From NCBI RefSeq assembly GCF_006715865.1, contig NZ_VFOA01000001.1, forward strand, positions 1,488,001 through 1,552,000: a DNA stretch of 64,000 nt, read 5' to 3'. This stretch comes from Cellulomonas sp. SLBN-39. Its GTDB lineage: Bacteria; Actinomycetota; Actinomycetes; Actinomycetales; Cellulomonadaceae. A program made the translations under genes and the position numbers. Positions 24,364 through 33,037 of this stretch are shown here, one piece after another. The first letter of the stretch is position 1; each line of letters begins with the position of its first letter. Under the pieces are notes generated by a model, which ran no database searches, had not been told where the DNA came from, and was given only the letters and a program-made list of their open reading frames with translations.

Positions 24364-25863
24364 TCACCCGACCAGGTACGGATCCGGCGAGAACGTGCCG
24401 TTGGCCTCACGGAACTCCTGGGTCGTGCCGGGCCACAGCAGCGTCAGCCGCCCGCTGCGCGGGTCCACGTACCAGGAGCGGCACCCCGTCATCCACACGG
24501 TGCCGCGGGCCATGGCGTCGATGCGCTCCGTGTACGCGGCCTCGGCCTGCGCGCTCACCTCGAGCACCGGCGCGCCCGGGGCCGTCAGGTGCCGCACCGC
24601 GCCGAGCACGTAGTCGATCTGCGCCTCGATGAGCGCGACGCCCGACGAGTGGCCCAGCGCCGCGTTCGGCCCGTCGACGAGGAACATGTTGGGGAACCCG
24701 TGCACCGCCGTGGACGCGTGCGCCGTCATGCCGTCCGCCCAGTGCTCGGCCAGGGTCCGCCCGCCGCGGCCGCGGACCCGCGGCGCGTACGGCGGGTCCG
24801 CCGCCGCGAACCCGGTCGCCAGCACCAGCACGTCCAGCGCGTGCGCCGCGCCGTCGGCCGCCACCACGTGCCCCGGCCCGACGCGGGCCAGGGGCGAGGG
24901 GTGCAGCCGCACGTGCGGGCGGCGCAGCGCCGGGTAGTAGTCGTCCGAGAGCAGCACGCGCTTGCAGCCGACCTCGTGGTCCGGGGTCAGCGCGTCCCGC
25001 AGCGGGCCGGGCGGCACCTGGGCGTGCAGGTGGTCCAGGGCGCGCCCGCGCAGCGCCGCGACCGCGTCCGGCTCCCGCCGCCGCGCCGCGTGCCCGGGCT
25101 CGAGCACCGCGGCCTCGCGCTCCCGCAGCGCCGTGATGGCCCCCGGGTCGGCCGCGAACGCCGCCCGCTCCGCCGCGCTGTACGGGCGGTCCTCGCGGGG
25201 CACCACGTACGGCGCGGACCGCTGCAGCACGACGAGCTCGCGGGCCCGGGCGGCCAGCGCCGGCACGAGCTGCACCGCCGAGGCGCCCGTCCCGACGACG
25301 CCGACCCGCGCACCGTCGACGGGCACGTCGTCGTCCCACCGCGCGGAGTGCACCACCGGCCCGCCGAACGTGTCGAGGCCGGCCACCGCCGGCAGCCGCG
25401 GCTCGGTCAGCCGGCCCGTCGCCAGCACCAGCACGCGCGCGTCGACCCGGCCCGTCGGGGTGTCCACGTGCCACCGGCGGGCGTGCGCGTCCCACGTCAT
25501 CCGCTCCGCCGGGCTGCCCAGCCGCACGTGCTCCAGCACGCCCTCCTCGCGCGCGACCGTGCGCAGGTACTCCTGGATCTCCGCGCCCGGCGCGTACGTG
25601 CGCGACCACCCCGCGTGCGGCGCGAACGACAGCGCGTACAGGTGCGACGGGATGTCGCACGCGACCCCCGGGTACCGGTTGTCGCGCCACGTGCCGCCCA
25701 CGTCGTCGGCGCGCTCGAGGACGACGACGTCGGTCAGGCCCGCGCGCCGCAGCCGGGTGACCAGACCGATCCCGGCGATCCCGGCCCCGACGACCACGAC
25801 GTCCGTGGTCGTGGCGCGCGGGGCCGCCGTGACCGCCCGACGCTCGACCGTCGGCGCGCTCAC
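24364..25863 (-). CDS. Flavin-containing / Baeyer-Villiger-type monooxygenase
   Basis: This 499-residue flavoprotein has an N-terminal FAD-binding VVVGAGIAGIGL (Gly26, 28, 31), GGTWRDNRYPGVACDIPSHLY, the Baeyer-Villiger fingerprint FxGxxxHxxxW (FGGPVVHSARW), a second NADPH-binding VGVVGTGASAVQLVP, and LDVLVLATGF near the end. Such enzymes insert oxygen into ketones or oxidise amines and sulfides using NADPH and O2. The GTG overlaps the stop of the FO-synthase gene (GTGA, 25860-25863), so the two are co-translated even though the monooxygenase itself uses FAD and NADPH. The substrate is unknown. Confidence 0.87.
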   Translation of the reverse strand: MSAPTVERRAVTAAPRATTTDVVVVGAGIAGIGLVTRLRRAGLTDVVVLERADDVGGTWRDNRYPGVACDIPSHLYALSFAPHAGWSRTYAPGAEIQEYLRTVAREEGVLEHVRLGSPAERMTWDAHARRWHVDTPTGRVDARVLVLATGRLTEPRLPAVAGLDTFGGPVVHSARWDDDVPVDGARVGVVGTGASAVQLVPALAARARELVVLQRSAPYVVPREDRPYSAAERAAFAADPGAITALREREAAVLEPGHAARRREPDAVAALRGRALDHLHAQVPPGPLRDALTPDHEVGCKRVLLSDDYYPALRRPHVRLHPSPLARVGPGHVVAADGAAHALDVLVLATGFAAADPPYAPRVRGRGGRTLAEHWADGMTAHASTAVHGFPNMFLVDGPNAALGHSSGVALIEAQIDYVLGAVRHLTAPGAPVLEVSAQAEAAYTERIDAMARGTVWMTGCRSWYVDPRSGRLTLLWPGTTQEFREANGTFSPDPYLVG

Positions 25864-28418
25864 CGGGCGGCCCCCGGCGCAGCGACCCGCGCGGCGACCG
25901 GCGCCGTCGTGGTCGTCGGCGTGCCGTACGTCGTCGACCGCCGCCGCACGCGCCGCCCCAGCGTCGCGGCCACCCGGGCCACGTCCGCCTCCGTCAGCTG
26001 CAGGCCCTGCTCCGGCCCGGCGTCCGGGCGCAGCGTCCCGTCGAGCAGCACCCCGCCCAGGTCGTCCGCGCCGCCCGCGAGGACCGCCAGCGCCCCGTCC
26101 ACCCCGAGCTTGGGCCAGGCCGCCTGCACGTGGTCGACCCGCCCGTGCAGCGCGAGGCGTGCCACCGCGTGCACGGCCCGCGTCTCGCGCGGCGTCGGCC
26201 CGCCCCGGGTGAGGCGCGCCACGTGCGGCGGCGCGTCGCCCGGCACGAACGGCATGGGGATCAGCTCGGTGAACCCGCCCGTCTCGTCCTGCAGCGCCGC
26301 GAGCAGCCGCAGGTGCCGCACCACGTGCGCCGGGCCCTCCAGGTGCCCGTAGACCAGCGTCGACGTGGACCGCAGCCCCGCCCGGTGCGCGGTGGCGACC
26401 AGGTCCAGCCAGTCCGCGACCGAGACCTCCTGCCCGTCCGAGAGCACCGCCCGCAGCGCGTCGTCGAGGATCCGCGCGCCGGTGCCGGGCACGGTGTCCA
26501 CCCCCGCGTCCCGCAGCGCTGCCGCGTACGCCGCCCGCGTCATTCCCGTCCGTCGGGCGCCGTCGTCGACCTCCGCCGGGCGGAACGCGTGCAGGTGCAC
26601 CCCGGGCCGGGCGGCCTTCACCGCCCGGGCGAGGTCGAGGTACCCCTCGGGGCCGGCCGACGCGGGCACCGCCCCCTGCGCGCAGATCTCCGTGGCACCG
26701 AGCGACCACGCCTCCTCGACGAGCGCCGCGACCTCGGCCGGGCCCAGCGCGTCGGGCCGCTCGTCGCCGACGCCCCGCCACAGCGTCGCGTCCAGGTTCC
26801 GGTTCACCACGTACGTCAGCTCCGCACCGACGACGTCGGCCCGCACCGCGTCGGCCAGCACCGTCAGCGCGTCGAGGTCGGCGCCGTCCGCGCCCAGCAG
26901 CGTCGCGTACTGCGCGTCGGTCAGCCCCGCGGGGTCGTCCTCCGCGCGGGCGAGCGCCCGGCGCACGTCGTCGACGAGCACCGCCGTCCCGCCCGTCGCC
27001 GTCCCGTCCGGCCCCGTCCCGTCCGGCCCCGTCCCGTCCGGCCCCGTCCCGTCCGGCCCCGTCCCGTCCGGCCCCGTCCCGTCCGGCCCCGTCCCGTCCG
27101 GCCCCGTCCCGTCCGGCCCCGTCCCGTCCGCCGTTGCGGACAGCACGACCGGTCGCCACGGCACGCCCCGCACGGGCGCCTGCTCGTCGGCGAGGCCTGT
27201 CGCGTCGGCGTGCGCGGCGACGTGCGGGTGCAGCGCCGGGTCGAGCCAGCGCTCGCGGTCGCGCACGTACGGCGCGTGCACGGTCAGCCGCTGCCGCAGC
27301 GTGAACCCGCTCGCGGCGGTCAGGCGGGCGAGGTCGTCCAGGTGCGGCCAGGGCCGCTCGGGGTTGACGTGGTCGGGCGTCAGCGGGCTGACCCCGCCCC
27401 AGTCGTCGACGCCGGCGCGCAGCAGCAGCGCGAGCTCGCCGGCGTCGGTGAGGTTGGGCGGCGCCTGGACGACGGCGTCGGGGCCGAGCAGCAGGCGGGT
27501 CACCGCGACGGCGGCGACGTACTCCTGCGTGCCCAGGTCGGGCGCGCCCTGCATCGCCGTGCGGGGCTTGGCGCGGAAGTTCTGCACGATCGTCTCCTGC
27601 ACGTGCCCGAACCGGGCGTGCACGTCGCGGATCGCCAGCACGGTCTGCACGCGGTCGGCGTACGTCTCCCCGATGCCCAGCAGCAGGCCGGTGCTGAACG
27701 GCACGCGCGAGCGGCCCGCGTCCTCGAGCACCCGCAGCCGCACCGCGGGGTCCTTGTCGGGGGAGCCGAAGTGCACGTTGCCGCGCACCGCCCACAGGTC
27801 GCGCGACGTCGTCTCGAGCATCATGCCCATCGACGGCGACACCGGGCGCAGCCGCTGGAGCTCGCCCCACGTCATGACGCCGGGGTTCATGTGCGGCAGC
27901 AGGCCCGTCTCGGCCAGCACCCGCGTGCCCAGGTGGTGCAGGTACTCCACCGTGGAGGCGTACCCGCGCGCGTCGAGCCAGTCCCGGGCGGCGGGCCAGC
28001 GGTCCTCGGGGCGGTCGCCGAGCGTGAACAGCGCCTCCCGGCACCCGAGCTCCGCCCCCTGCGCGGCCAGCGCGACGACCTCGTCGGCCTCCATGTAGGG
28101 CGCGATCCCGCGGCGCGCGAGCCCGCCGGGGGTGTCGACGAAGACGCAGTAGTGGCACCGGTCCCGGCACAGGTGCGTGACCGGCACGAACACCTTGCGC
28201 GAGTACGTGACCACGCCCGCGCGCCCGCGGGCGGCGAGCCCGGCGTCGCGCACGCGCCCGGCGGCGTCGAGCAGCCCGTCGAGGTCGTCGCCGCGGGCGT
28301 GCAGCAGGACCTCGGCGGTCGCGGCGTCCGGCGCGGTGCCGTCCGCGACGGCGGCCAGGGCGTCGGCCAGGGCGGCGGGCGCGGGCGGGGTGACGGGGGA
28401 GGGGAGCGGAGTGCGCAC
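25860..28418 (-). CDS. fbiC: FO synthase, CofG/CofH fusion with degenerate CofH half
   Basis: FbiC-type proteins make 7,8-didemethyl-8-hydroxy-5-deazariboflavin, the F420 chromophore, with two radical-SAM centres. In this 852-residue protein the CofG half is normal: TYSRKVFVPVTHLCRDRCHYC holds the C-x3-C-x2-C cluster (C84, C88, C91). A linker with eight Gly-Pro-Asp-Gly-Thr repeats spans about residues 430-473. The CofH half keeps VVNRN, GATEICAQG, HLHAFRP, PGTGARILDD and STSTLVYGH, but where the second CxxxCxxC cluster belongs (about 540-556) it has NLDATLWRGVGDE with no cysteine. This half may therefore be inactive, or the step may be done elsewhere. The GTG start is at 28418. Confidence 0.88.
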   Translation of the reverse strand: MRTPLPSPVTPPAPAALADALAAVADGTAPDAATAEVLLHARGDDLDGLLDAAGRVRDAGLAARGRAGVVTYSRKVFVPVTHLCRDRCHYCVFVDTPGGLARRGIAPYMEADEVVALAAQGAELGCREALFTLGDRPEDRWPAARDWLDARGYASTVEYLHHLGTRVLAETGLLPHMNPGVMTWGELQRLRPVSPSMGMMLETTSRDLWAVRGNVHFGSPDKDPAVRLRVLEDAGRSRVPFSTGLLLGIGETYADRVQTVLAIRDVHARFGHVQETIVQNFRAKPRTAMQGAPDLGTQEYVAAVAVTRLLLGPDAVVQAPPNLTDAGELALLLRAGVDDWGGVSPLTPDHVNPERPWPHLDDLARLTAASGFTLRQRLTVHAPYVRDRERWLDPALHPHVAAHADATGLADEQAPVRGVPWRPVVLSATADGTGPDGTGPDGTGPDGTGPDGTGPDGTGPDGTGPDGTGPDGTATGGTAVLVDDVRRALARAEDDPAGLTDAQYATLLGADGADLDALTVLADAVRADVVGAELTYVVNRNLDATLWRGVGDERPDALGPAEVAALVEEAWSLGATEICAQGAVPASAGPEGYLDLARAVKAARPGVHLHAFRPAEVDDGARRTGMTRAAYAAALRDAGVDTVPGTGARILDDALRAVLSDGQEVSVADWLDLVATAHRAGLRSTSTLVYGHLEGPAHVVRHLRLLAALQDETGGFTELIPMPFVPGDAPPHVARLTRGGPTPRETRAVHAVARLALHGRVDHVQAAWPKLGVDGALAVLAGGADDLGGVLLDGTLRPDAGPEQGLQLTEADVARVAATLGRRVRRRSTTYGTPTTTTAPVAARVAAPGAAR
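27001..27130 (-). repeat. 15-bp tandem repeat in the CofG/CofH linker
   Basis: The unit GTCCCGTCCGGCCCC is repeated eight times without a mismatch (27001-27120), followed by a 10-bp partial copy. It keeps frame and encodes Gly-Pro-Asp-Gly-Thr on the coding strand. Perfect identity suggests recent expansion, so copy number may vary between strains. Confidence 0.95.
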
Positions 28419-28514
28419 GGGCAGGCCTCGGCGGGGTCGGGGACGACGGCCGGGCCCAGTCCAGGCCCTTGCGGGGACCCAGGACCAGGCCCCATCTGCG
28501 GACTCCCGGCCATC

Positions 28515-28961
28515 CTAGGCGCCGCCGGTCCCCCCGCCGTCGGCGAGCCACAGGTCCATCTCCTCGGCCGTGGCGGGTGCCGTTGTCGGGAAGGGGCGCA
28601 CGTGCACCGGCTGCCGGGTCGCCACGCCGCCGCGCCCGGGCACGGCGGACACGCGCGCCGCGATCTCCAGCGCCCGGGCCTCGTCGGCGACGTCGACGAC
28701 GTGGAAGCCCGCCAGCCACTCGTGGACCTCGGCGAACGGGCCGTCGGAGACGTCGGTGGCGTGCCCGTCGGAGCGGACGACCCGGGCGCGGCCGGGCAGG
28801 GTCAGGACGGTCAGGGACACCAGCTCGCCGGACGCCCGCAGCTCGTCGTTGAGCGCGTCGTAGTACGCCAGGTGGGCGTCGACCTCCGCGGCCGACCAGA
28901 GGTCCATGGGCGCGGGGTCGTCACCGGGGGCGAACGTGACGCCGATCAGGTACCGGGGCAT
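28515..28961 (-). CDS. YciI-like (DGPF-domain) protein
   Basis: The 148-residue protein fits the DGPF/YciI-like family: an N-terminal MPRYLIGVTFAPGDDP strand, LNDELRASGELVSLTVL, a conserved SDGPFAEVHEWLAGFHVVDV motif and a C-terminal VHVRPF strand. These small ferredoxin-like proteins are often paired with ECF sigma factors, but none lies nearby. Function is unknown; they are thought to bind small molecules. An AGGAGAGG precedes the ATG. It lies 96 bp upstream of the FO-synthase gene on the same strand and might share its transcript. Confidence 0.8.
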   Translation of the reverse strand: MPRYLIGVTFAPGDDPAPMDLWSAAEVDAHLAYYDALNDELRASGELVSLTVLTLPGRARVVRSDGHATDVSDGPFAEVHEWLAGFHVVDVADEARALEIAARVSAVPGRGGVATRQPVHVRPFPTTAPATAEEMDLWLADGGGTGGA

Positions 28962-29069
28962 GGCCTCTCCTCCGGGGCCCGGCGGGACGGAGGCACCGTC
29001 GGGTCGGCCGGACCCTCGGGGTCATGACGCGCGGGCGCGCGCGATCTCGACAGGGCCCGCGCGGGTCCG

Positions 29070-30083
29070 TCAGCGGGTGCTCGCGCGCTCCAGCAGGCGG
29101 ACGGGGAGCACGAGGTGCTCGGGGTCGGCGCGGTCGCCCGACGCACGCCGGTCGAGCAGGCGCAGCGCGTGCTCGACGAGCAGGTCGTGCCGCGGGTCGA
29201 CGGTGGTCAGGGCGGGCCAGAGGTGCTCGCCGAGGCTCAGCGCGTCGAAGCCGACGACCTGCACGTCGCCCGGCACGGACCGCCCGTGGCTGTGCAGGGC
29301 GGCGAGCGCGCCCATCGCCACCTGGTCGGTCACCGCGAACACGGCGTCGAGCGCGAGGCCCTCGGCCAGCGCGCGGTCGACGGCGGCCCGCCCCTGCGCC
29401 ATCTCCAGCGCGGGCGCGGGCAGCACCAGGCGCTCGTCGACGGGCACGCCGGCGGCCTCGTGGGCCTCGCGCCAGCCCTGGGTGCGGGTGCTGGAGACGC
29501 CGGGCTCCTCGTCGAACGCGCCGCCGACGACCGCGACGCGGCGCGCCCCCCGGGCCAGCAGGTGCGCGGTGGCCAGGCGCGCGCCCTCGACGTTGCCGAG
29601 CATCACGTGGTCGAACCGCGCGGGCATGGGCCGCTCGCCGAGCAGCACCAGCGGCAGGTCGCCCTGGAGGCGTTCGACGTCGGCGTGCTGGAGCCCGACG
29701 ACCGAGAGGAGCACCCCGTCGTACATCTGCAGCCGGGCCTGCGAGAGGGCGGTGAGCTCCCCCTCCTTGGAGGCGCCCGTCTGCTCCAGGACGAGGTGGC
29801 GGCCGCCGGGTGCCAGGGCCGTGGCGAACCGGGCGGCGAGGTCCCCGAAGTACGGGTGGTCGAGGCGCGGCACGGCGAGCGCGATGGTGCCGCTGCGGCC
29901 GGCCCGCAGCCGGCGGGCCGTGAGGTTGACCTCGTAGCCGAGCGCCTCGACGGCGTCGAGGACGCGCTGCCGGGTGGCGGGCGCGACCCGGGGGCGGCCG
30001 TTGACGGCGTTCGAGGCGGTCATGACGGAGACCCCGGCGGCGGCCGCGACGTCCTTGAGCGTGGGGACGCCCCCTGCCCTCAT
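29070..30083 (-). CDS. LacI family transcriptional regulator
   Basis: The 337-residue protein has an N-terminal LacI helix-turn-helix (PTLKDVAAAAGVSVMTASNAVNGRPRVAPATRQRVLDAVEALGYEVN) and a periplasmic-binding-type sugar domain with IALAVPRLDHPYFGDLAARF, DGVLLSVVG and VFAVTDQVAMGALAAL. GGAGG lies 6 nt before the ATG at 30083. It is divergent from a GH51 arabinofuranosidase, and a palindrome (TGTATCGATACA) between them is the likely operator. It probably represses arabinoside use and itself, and is relieved by arabinose or a short arabino-oligosaccharide; the ligand is inferred. Confidence 0.9.
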   Translation of the reverse strand: MRAGGVPTLKDVAAAAGVSVMTASNAVNGRPRVAPATRQRVLDAVEALGYEVNLTARRLRAGRSGTIALAVPRLDHPYFGDLAARFATALAPGGRHLVLEQTGASKEGELTALSQARLQMYDGVLLSVVGLQHADVERLQGDLPLVLLGERPMPARFDHVMLGNVEGARLATAHLLARGARRVAVVGGAFDEEPGVSSTRTQGWREAHEAAGVPVDERLVLPAPALEMAQGRAAVDRALAEGLALDAVFAVTDQVAMGALAALHSHGRSVPGDVQVVGFDALSLGEHLWPALTTVDPRHDLLVEHALRLLDRRASGDRADPEHLVLPVRLLERASTR

Positions 30084-30148
30084 CGCGTGCCTCCCGGTCC
30101 TGCCCGGCCTCTTGACGAGCCGGTGCGGTCCCGAGCATATTCGGACCT

Positions 30149-30182
30149 GCACACCGTGGTGTATCGATACAGCACGGTGTGC
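30149..30182. promoter_or_regulatory. 34-bp dyad between lacI and the arabinofuranosidase
   Basis: The centre is TGTATCGATACA (30160-30171), a perfect LacI-type palindrome. Around it, GCACACCGTG (30149-30158) and CACGGTGTGC (30173-30182) are perfect arms on the same axis; only positions 30159 and 30172 (G and G) fail to pair. The dyad is 66 bp from the lacI start and 50 bp from the GH51 start, so bound repressor could block both promoters. Confidence 0.75.
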
Positions 30183-30231
30183 GCGTCCCCGGGGCGTGCA
30201 CCGGCACCCCCTCGTCTAGCCAGGGAGCCCC

Positions 30232-31755
30232 GTGCCCACGCTCACCGCCGTCATCGACCTCGACCTGCCCGGCGCCACCATCAGCCGGCACGTCTACGGC
30301 CACTTCGCCGAGCACCTCGGCCGCTGCATCTACGGCGGCTTCTGGGTGGGGGAGGACTCGCCGGTCCCGAACGTGCGGGGCATCCGCTCCGACGTCGTCG
30401 AGGCCCTGCGCGCCCTGCAGATCCCCAACCTGCGCTGGCCGGGCGGCTGCTTCGCCGACGACTACCACTGGCGCGACGGCACCGGCCCCCGCGACCAGCG
30501 GCCCCGCATGGTCAACTCCCACTGGGGCGACGTCGTCGAGGACAACTCCTTCGGCACCCACGAGTTCATGGACCTGTGCGAGATGCTCGGCGCCGAGCCC
30601 TACGTCAACGGCAACGTCGGCTCCGGCACGGTGCGCGAGATGAGCGAGTGGGTCGAGTACCTCACGCGCGGCGACGACTCCCCGATGGCCGCGCTGCGCC
30701 GGGCGAACGGGCGCGACGAGCCGTGGCGGGTGCCGTTCTTCGGCATCGGCAACGAGCCCTGGGGCTGCGGCGGCAACATGTCCGCCGAGCACTACGCCGA
30801 CCTGGCGCGCCAGTACGCCACGTACGTGCGCAACCACGGCGACAACACCGTCTACAAGATCGCCGCGGGGGCCAACTCCGACGACTACGCCTGGACCGAG
30901 GCGCTGATGAAGGTCTCGTCCAAGCTCGGCTGCGGCTGCGACCCCCGCGGGTTCTTCCAGGGCGTCTCGCTGCACTACTACACGATCAACGGCGACTGGG
31001 ACGACAAGGGCGACGCCACCCGGTTCAGCACCGACGACTGGTACGTGACCATGAAGCGGGCCCGGCGCATCGAGGAGCTCGTGCGCGGCCACGCCAACGT
31101 CATGGACGCCTACGACCCCGAGCGGCGCATCGGCCTGGTCGTCGACGAGTGGGGCACCTGGTGGAACGTCGAGGAGGGCACCAACCCCGGCTTCCTGTTC
31201 CAGCAGAACACCCTGCGCGACGCCCTCGTCGCCAGCGTGCACCTCGACGTCTTCCACCGGTACGCCCACCGGGTCTCGATGGCGAACATCGCCCAGACCG
31301 TCAACGTGCTCCAGGCGATGCTCCTCACCGACCCCGAGACCGGCGCCCTCGTGCTCACCCCGACGTACCACGTGTTCGCCATGAACACGGGCCACCACGA
31401 CGCGGGCGCGCTCGACGTGCGGTTCAAGGGCGAGGTCCCCACCCGCACGGTCGAGGGCGCGCAGGTGCCGCTGCTCTCGGCGTCCGCGTCGACCAAGGAC
31501 GACTCCGCGCTGGTCTCGCTGTCCAACCTCGACGCCGACGAGGCGACCACCGTGGTGCTCGACCTGCGGGGCCGCGACGTCACCGGGCACACCGCCCAGG
31601 TGCTCACCGCCCCCGCCCTGCAGGCGCACAACACGGCCGAGCAACCCGACGCCGTCGCCCCCGCGCCGCACACCGGCGTGCGCCCGCACCCGCGGGGCCT
31701 CGAGGTCGACCTGCCCGCGCACTCCTACGTGACCGTGCAGCTCGCCCTCGCCTGA
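30232..31755 (+). CDS. Alpha-N-arabinofuranosidase, glycoside hydrolase family 51
   Basis: GH51 enzymes release arabinose from arabinoxylan and arabinan side chains by a retaining mechanism. The 507-residue protein has the typical start [38 protein letters not shown], the acid/base Glu in [11 protein letters not shown] (E175) and the nucleophile in [18 protein letters not shown] (E306), followed by the C-terminal beta-domain. It has no signal peptide, so it acts inside the cell on imported oligosaccharides. The GTG start has AGGGAG a few nt upstream. The divergent lacI and the dyad at 30149-30182 suggest substrate-induced control. Confidence 0.92.
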   Translation: MPTLTAVIDLDLPGATISRHVYGHFAEHLGRCIYGGFWVGEDSPVPNVRGIRSDVVEALRALQIPNLRWPGGCFADDYHWRDGTGPRDQRPRMVNSHWGDVVEDNSFGTHEFMDLCEMLGAEPYVNGNVGSGTVREMSEWVEYLTRGDDSPMAALRRANGRDEPWRVPFFGIGNEPWGCGGNMSAEHYADLARQYATYVRNHGDNTVYKIAAGANSDDYAWTEALMKVSSKLGCGCDPRGFFQGVSLHYYTINGDWDDKGDATRFSTDDWYVTMKRARRIEELVRGHANVMDAYDPERRIGLVVDEWGTWWNVEEGTNPGFLFQQNTLRDALVASVHLDVFHRYAHRVSMANIAQTVNVLQAMLLTDPETGALVLTPTYHVFAMNTGHHDAGALDVRFKGEVPTRTVEGAQVPLLSASASTKDDSALVSLSNLDADEATTVVLDLRGRDVTGHTAQVLTAPALQAHNTAEQPDAVAPAPHTGVRPHPRGLEVDLPAHSYVTVQLALA

Positions 31756-31760
31756 CGTGC

Positions 31761-31796
31761 GGGGCGGTCCCGCGCCCCTGCGCGCGGGACCGCCCC
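31761..31796 (+). terminator. Strong terminator after the arabinofuranosidase
   Basis: GGGGCGGTCCCGCGC (31761-31775) pairs perfectly over 15 bp with GCGCGGGACCGCCCC (31782-31796) around a 6-nt loop, 6 bp after the stop codon. Confidence 0.85.
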
Positions 31797-31814
31797 GGCG
31801 CCCGCCGTGGGCCG

Positions 31815-31918
31815 GGTGACCGCGGGGTGACCGCCGCGTGGCGGTCCGGAAGGCACGGGGCGACGGGCGGCCGACGGCTCGGTGACCTGCGTGAACGTTG
31901 GTCGAACGCGTCGGCAAC
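31815..31918 (-). promoter_or_regulatory. Candidate PHO-box arrays upstream of the Ugp-like operon
   Basis: On the minus strand GGTCACC occurs twice, exactly 11 bp apart (31815-31821, 31826-31832). A second stretch has three contiguous 11-bp units, GTTGCCGACGC, GTTCGACCAAC and GTTCACGCAGG (31886-31918). Both resemble the Streptomyces PhoP repeat G(G/T)TCAYYYR(G/C)G. The remaining gap to the first permease start at 32087 shows no gene. Phosphate control would suit an operon ending in a glycerophosphodiesterase. Confidence 0.45.
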
Positions 31919-32086
31919 GTTCCCGGTGGTGGGCGATTCGTCCGGTGCGGTGTGGCTACGTTCGGCGAGGTCGGACCACCCCCGGGCAGCACCCGCAGGG
32001 CGGTCGGACCCGGTGCGCGGAGCCTCCCGCACCGCCCGCGCCGGTCAGCCGGCGCCGGATCCCCAGCCCGCACGGAAGACACACCC

Positions 32087-33037
32087 ATGGCCGCCGTCCT
32101 CGCACCACCCGGCACCGGCGCCGTCACCCCGCCCCGCCCCGCGCCCCGGCGCACCGGCGCCACCCGGCGCCGCCGCGCGCTGGGGTGGTTCGCGCTGCTC
32201 GCCGGCCCGAACGTCGCCCTGCTCGTCCTGTTCGTCTACAAGCCGCTGGTCGAGAGCTTCTACCTGTCGACCATGCAGTGGAACCTCGGCTCGCCCGTCG
32301 CCCGGTTCGTCGGGCTCGGCAACTACGTCGAGTGGTTCACCGCGGACTCGACGGCGCAGGTGCTCACCACCACCGCCGTGTTCACGGTCGTCACCGTCGG
32401 GGGCGCGCTCGCGCTGGGCCTCGGCCTCGCGCTGCTGCTCGACCGGCGCCTGCCGGGCCGCGGCCTGGCCCGCACCGTGGCGTTCGCGCCCTACGTGCTG
32501 TCCGGGTACGCCGTCGGCATCCTCTGGCTGTTCATCTTCGACCCCCGGTACGGGCTCATGTCCACCGTGCTCGGGTGGTTCGGCGCCACCTCGCCCCAGT
32601 GGTACACGGCCGAGCCCTGGCCGCTGGTCATGATCGTCGTGGTCTACCTGTGGAAGAACCTCGGGTACGTCGCGCTCATCTACCTGGCCGGGCTGCAGGG
32701 CGTGCCGCAGGACCTGCGCGACGCGGCCGCCCTCGACGGCGCCACGCCCGCCCGCACGCTGCGCTCGATCGTGCTGCCGCTGCTCGCCCCGACCAGCTTC
32801 TTCCTGCTCGTCACCATGATGCTCGCGTCGCTGCAGTCCTTCGACGTCATCAAGGCCATGACGCAGGGCGGGCCGCTGGGCAGCACGACCACGCTGATGT
32901 ACCAGATCTACCAGGAGGGCTTCGTCAACGGCCGCGCCGGGTACGCCTCGGCCGGGGCGACGATCCTGTTCGTCCTGCTCCTCGCGGTGACCGCGGTCCA
33001 GATGCGCCACCTCGAGCGGAAGGTGCACTACGCATGA
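32087..33037 (+). CDS. ABC sugar/glycerol-3-phosphate transporter permease (UgpA/MalF type)
   Basis: The 316-residue protein has six membrane segments after a Pro-rich N-terminus and the binding-protein-dependent permease loop DAAALDGATPARTLRSIVLPLLAPT (EAA-like motif), which contacts the ATPase. It is the first gene of a four-gene operon: permease, permease, solute-binding lipoprotein, glycerophosphodiester phosphodiesterase. The last gene points to glycerol-3-phosphate or glycerophosphodiesters as cargo; sugar permeases look alike, so this is inferred. No ATPase gene is present, so a shared MsiK-like ATPase elsewhere is likely. Confidence 0.85.
   Translation: MAAVLAPPGTGAVTPPRPAPRRTGATRRRRALGWFALLAGPNVALLVLFVYKPLVESFYLSTMQWNLGSPVARFVGLGNYVEWFTADSTAQVLTTTAVFTVVTVGGALALGLGLALLLDRRLPGRGLARTVAFAPYVLSGYAVGILWLFIFDPRYGLMSTVLGWFGATSPQWYTAEPWPLVMIVVVYLWKNLGYVALIYLAGLQGVPQDLRDAAALDGATPARTLRSIVLPLLAPTSFFLLVTMMLASLQSFDVIKAMTQGGPLGSTTTLMYQIYQEGFVNGRAGYASAGATILFVLLLAVTAVQMRHLERKVHYA

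Noticed and set aside
27001-27130. CRISPR-like array
   Set aside because: The 15-bp units are contiguous without spacers and keep a reading frame, so this is a coding minisatellite.
24364-28719. A 1451-codon open frame on the minus strand spanning two genes
   Set aside because: It runs in a different frame through most of the FO synthase gene and lacks domain motifs there; the GPDGT repeats and radical-SAM motifs belong to the other frame. High GC makes stop codons rare in wrong frames.
31756-32086. Hidden gene in the 331-bp gap before the Ugp-like operon
   Set aside because: Open frames here are short or continue from shadows; the gap holds a terminator and repeat elements instead.
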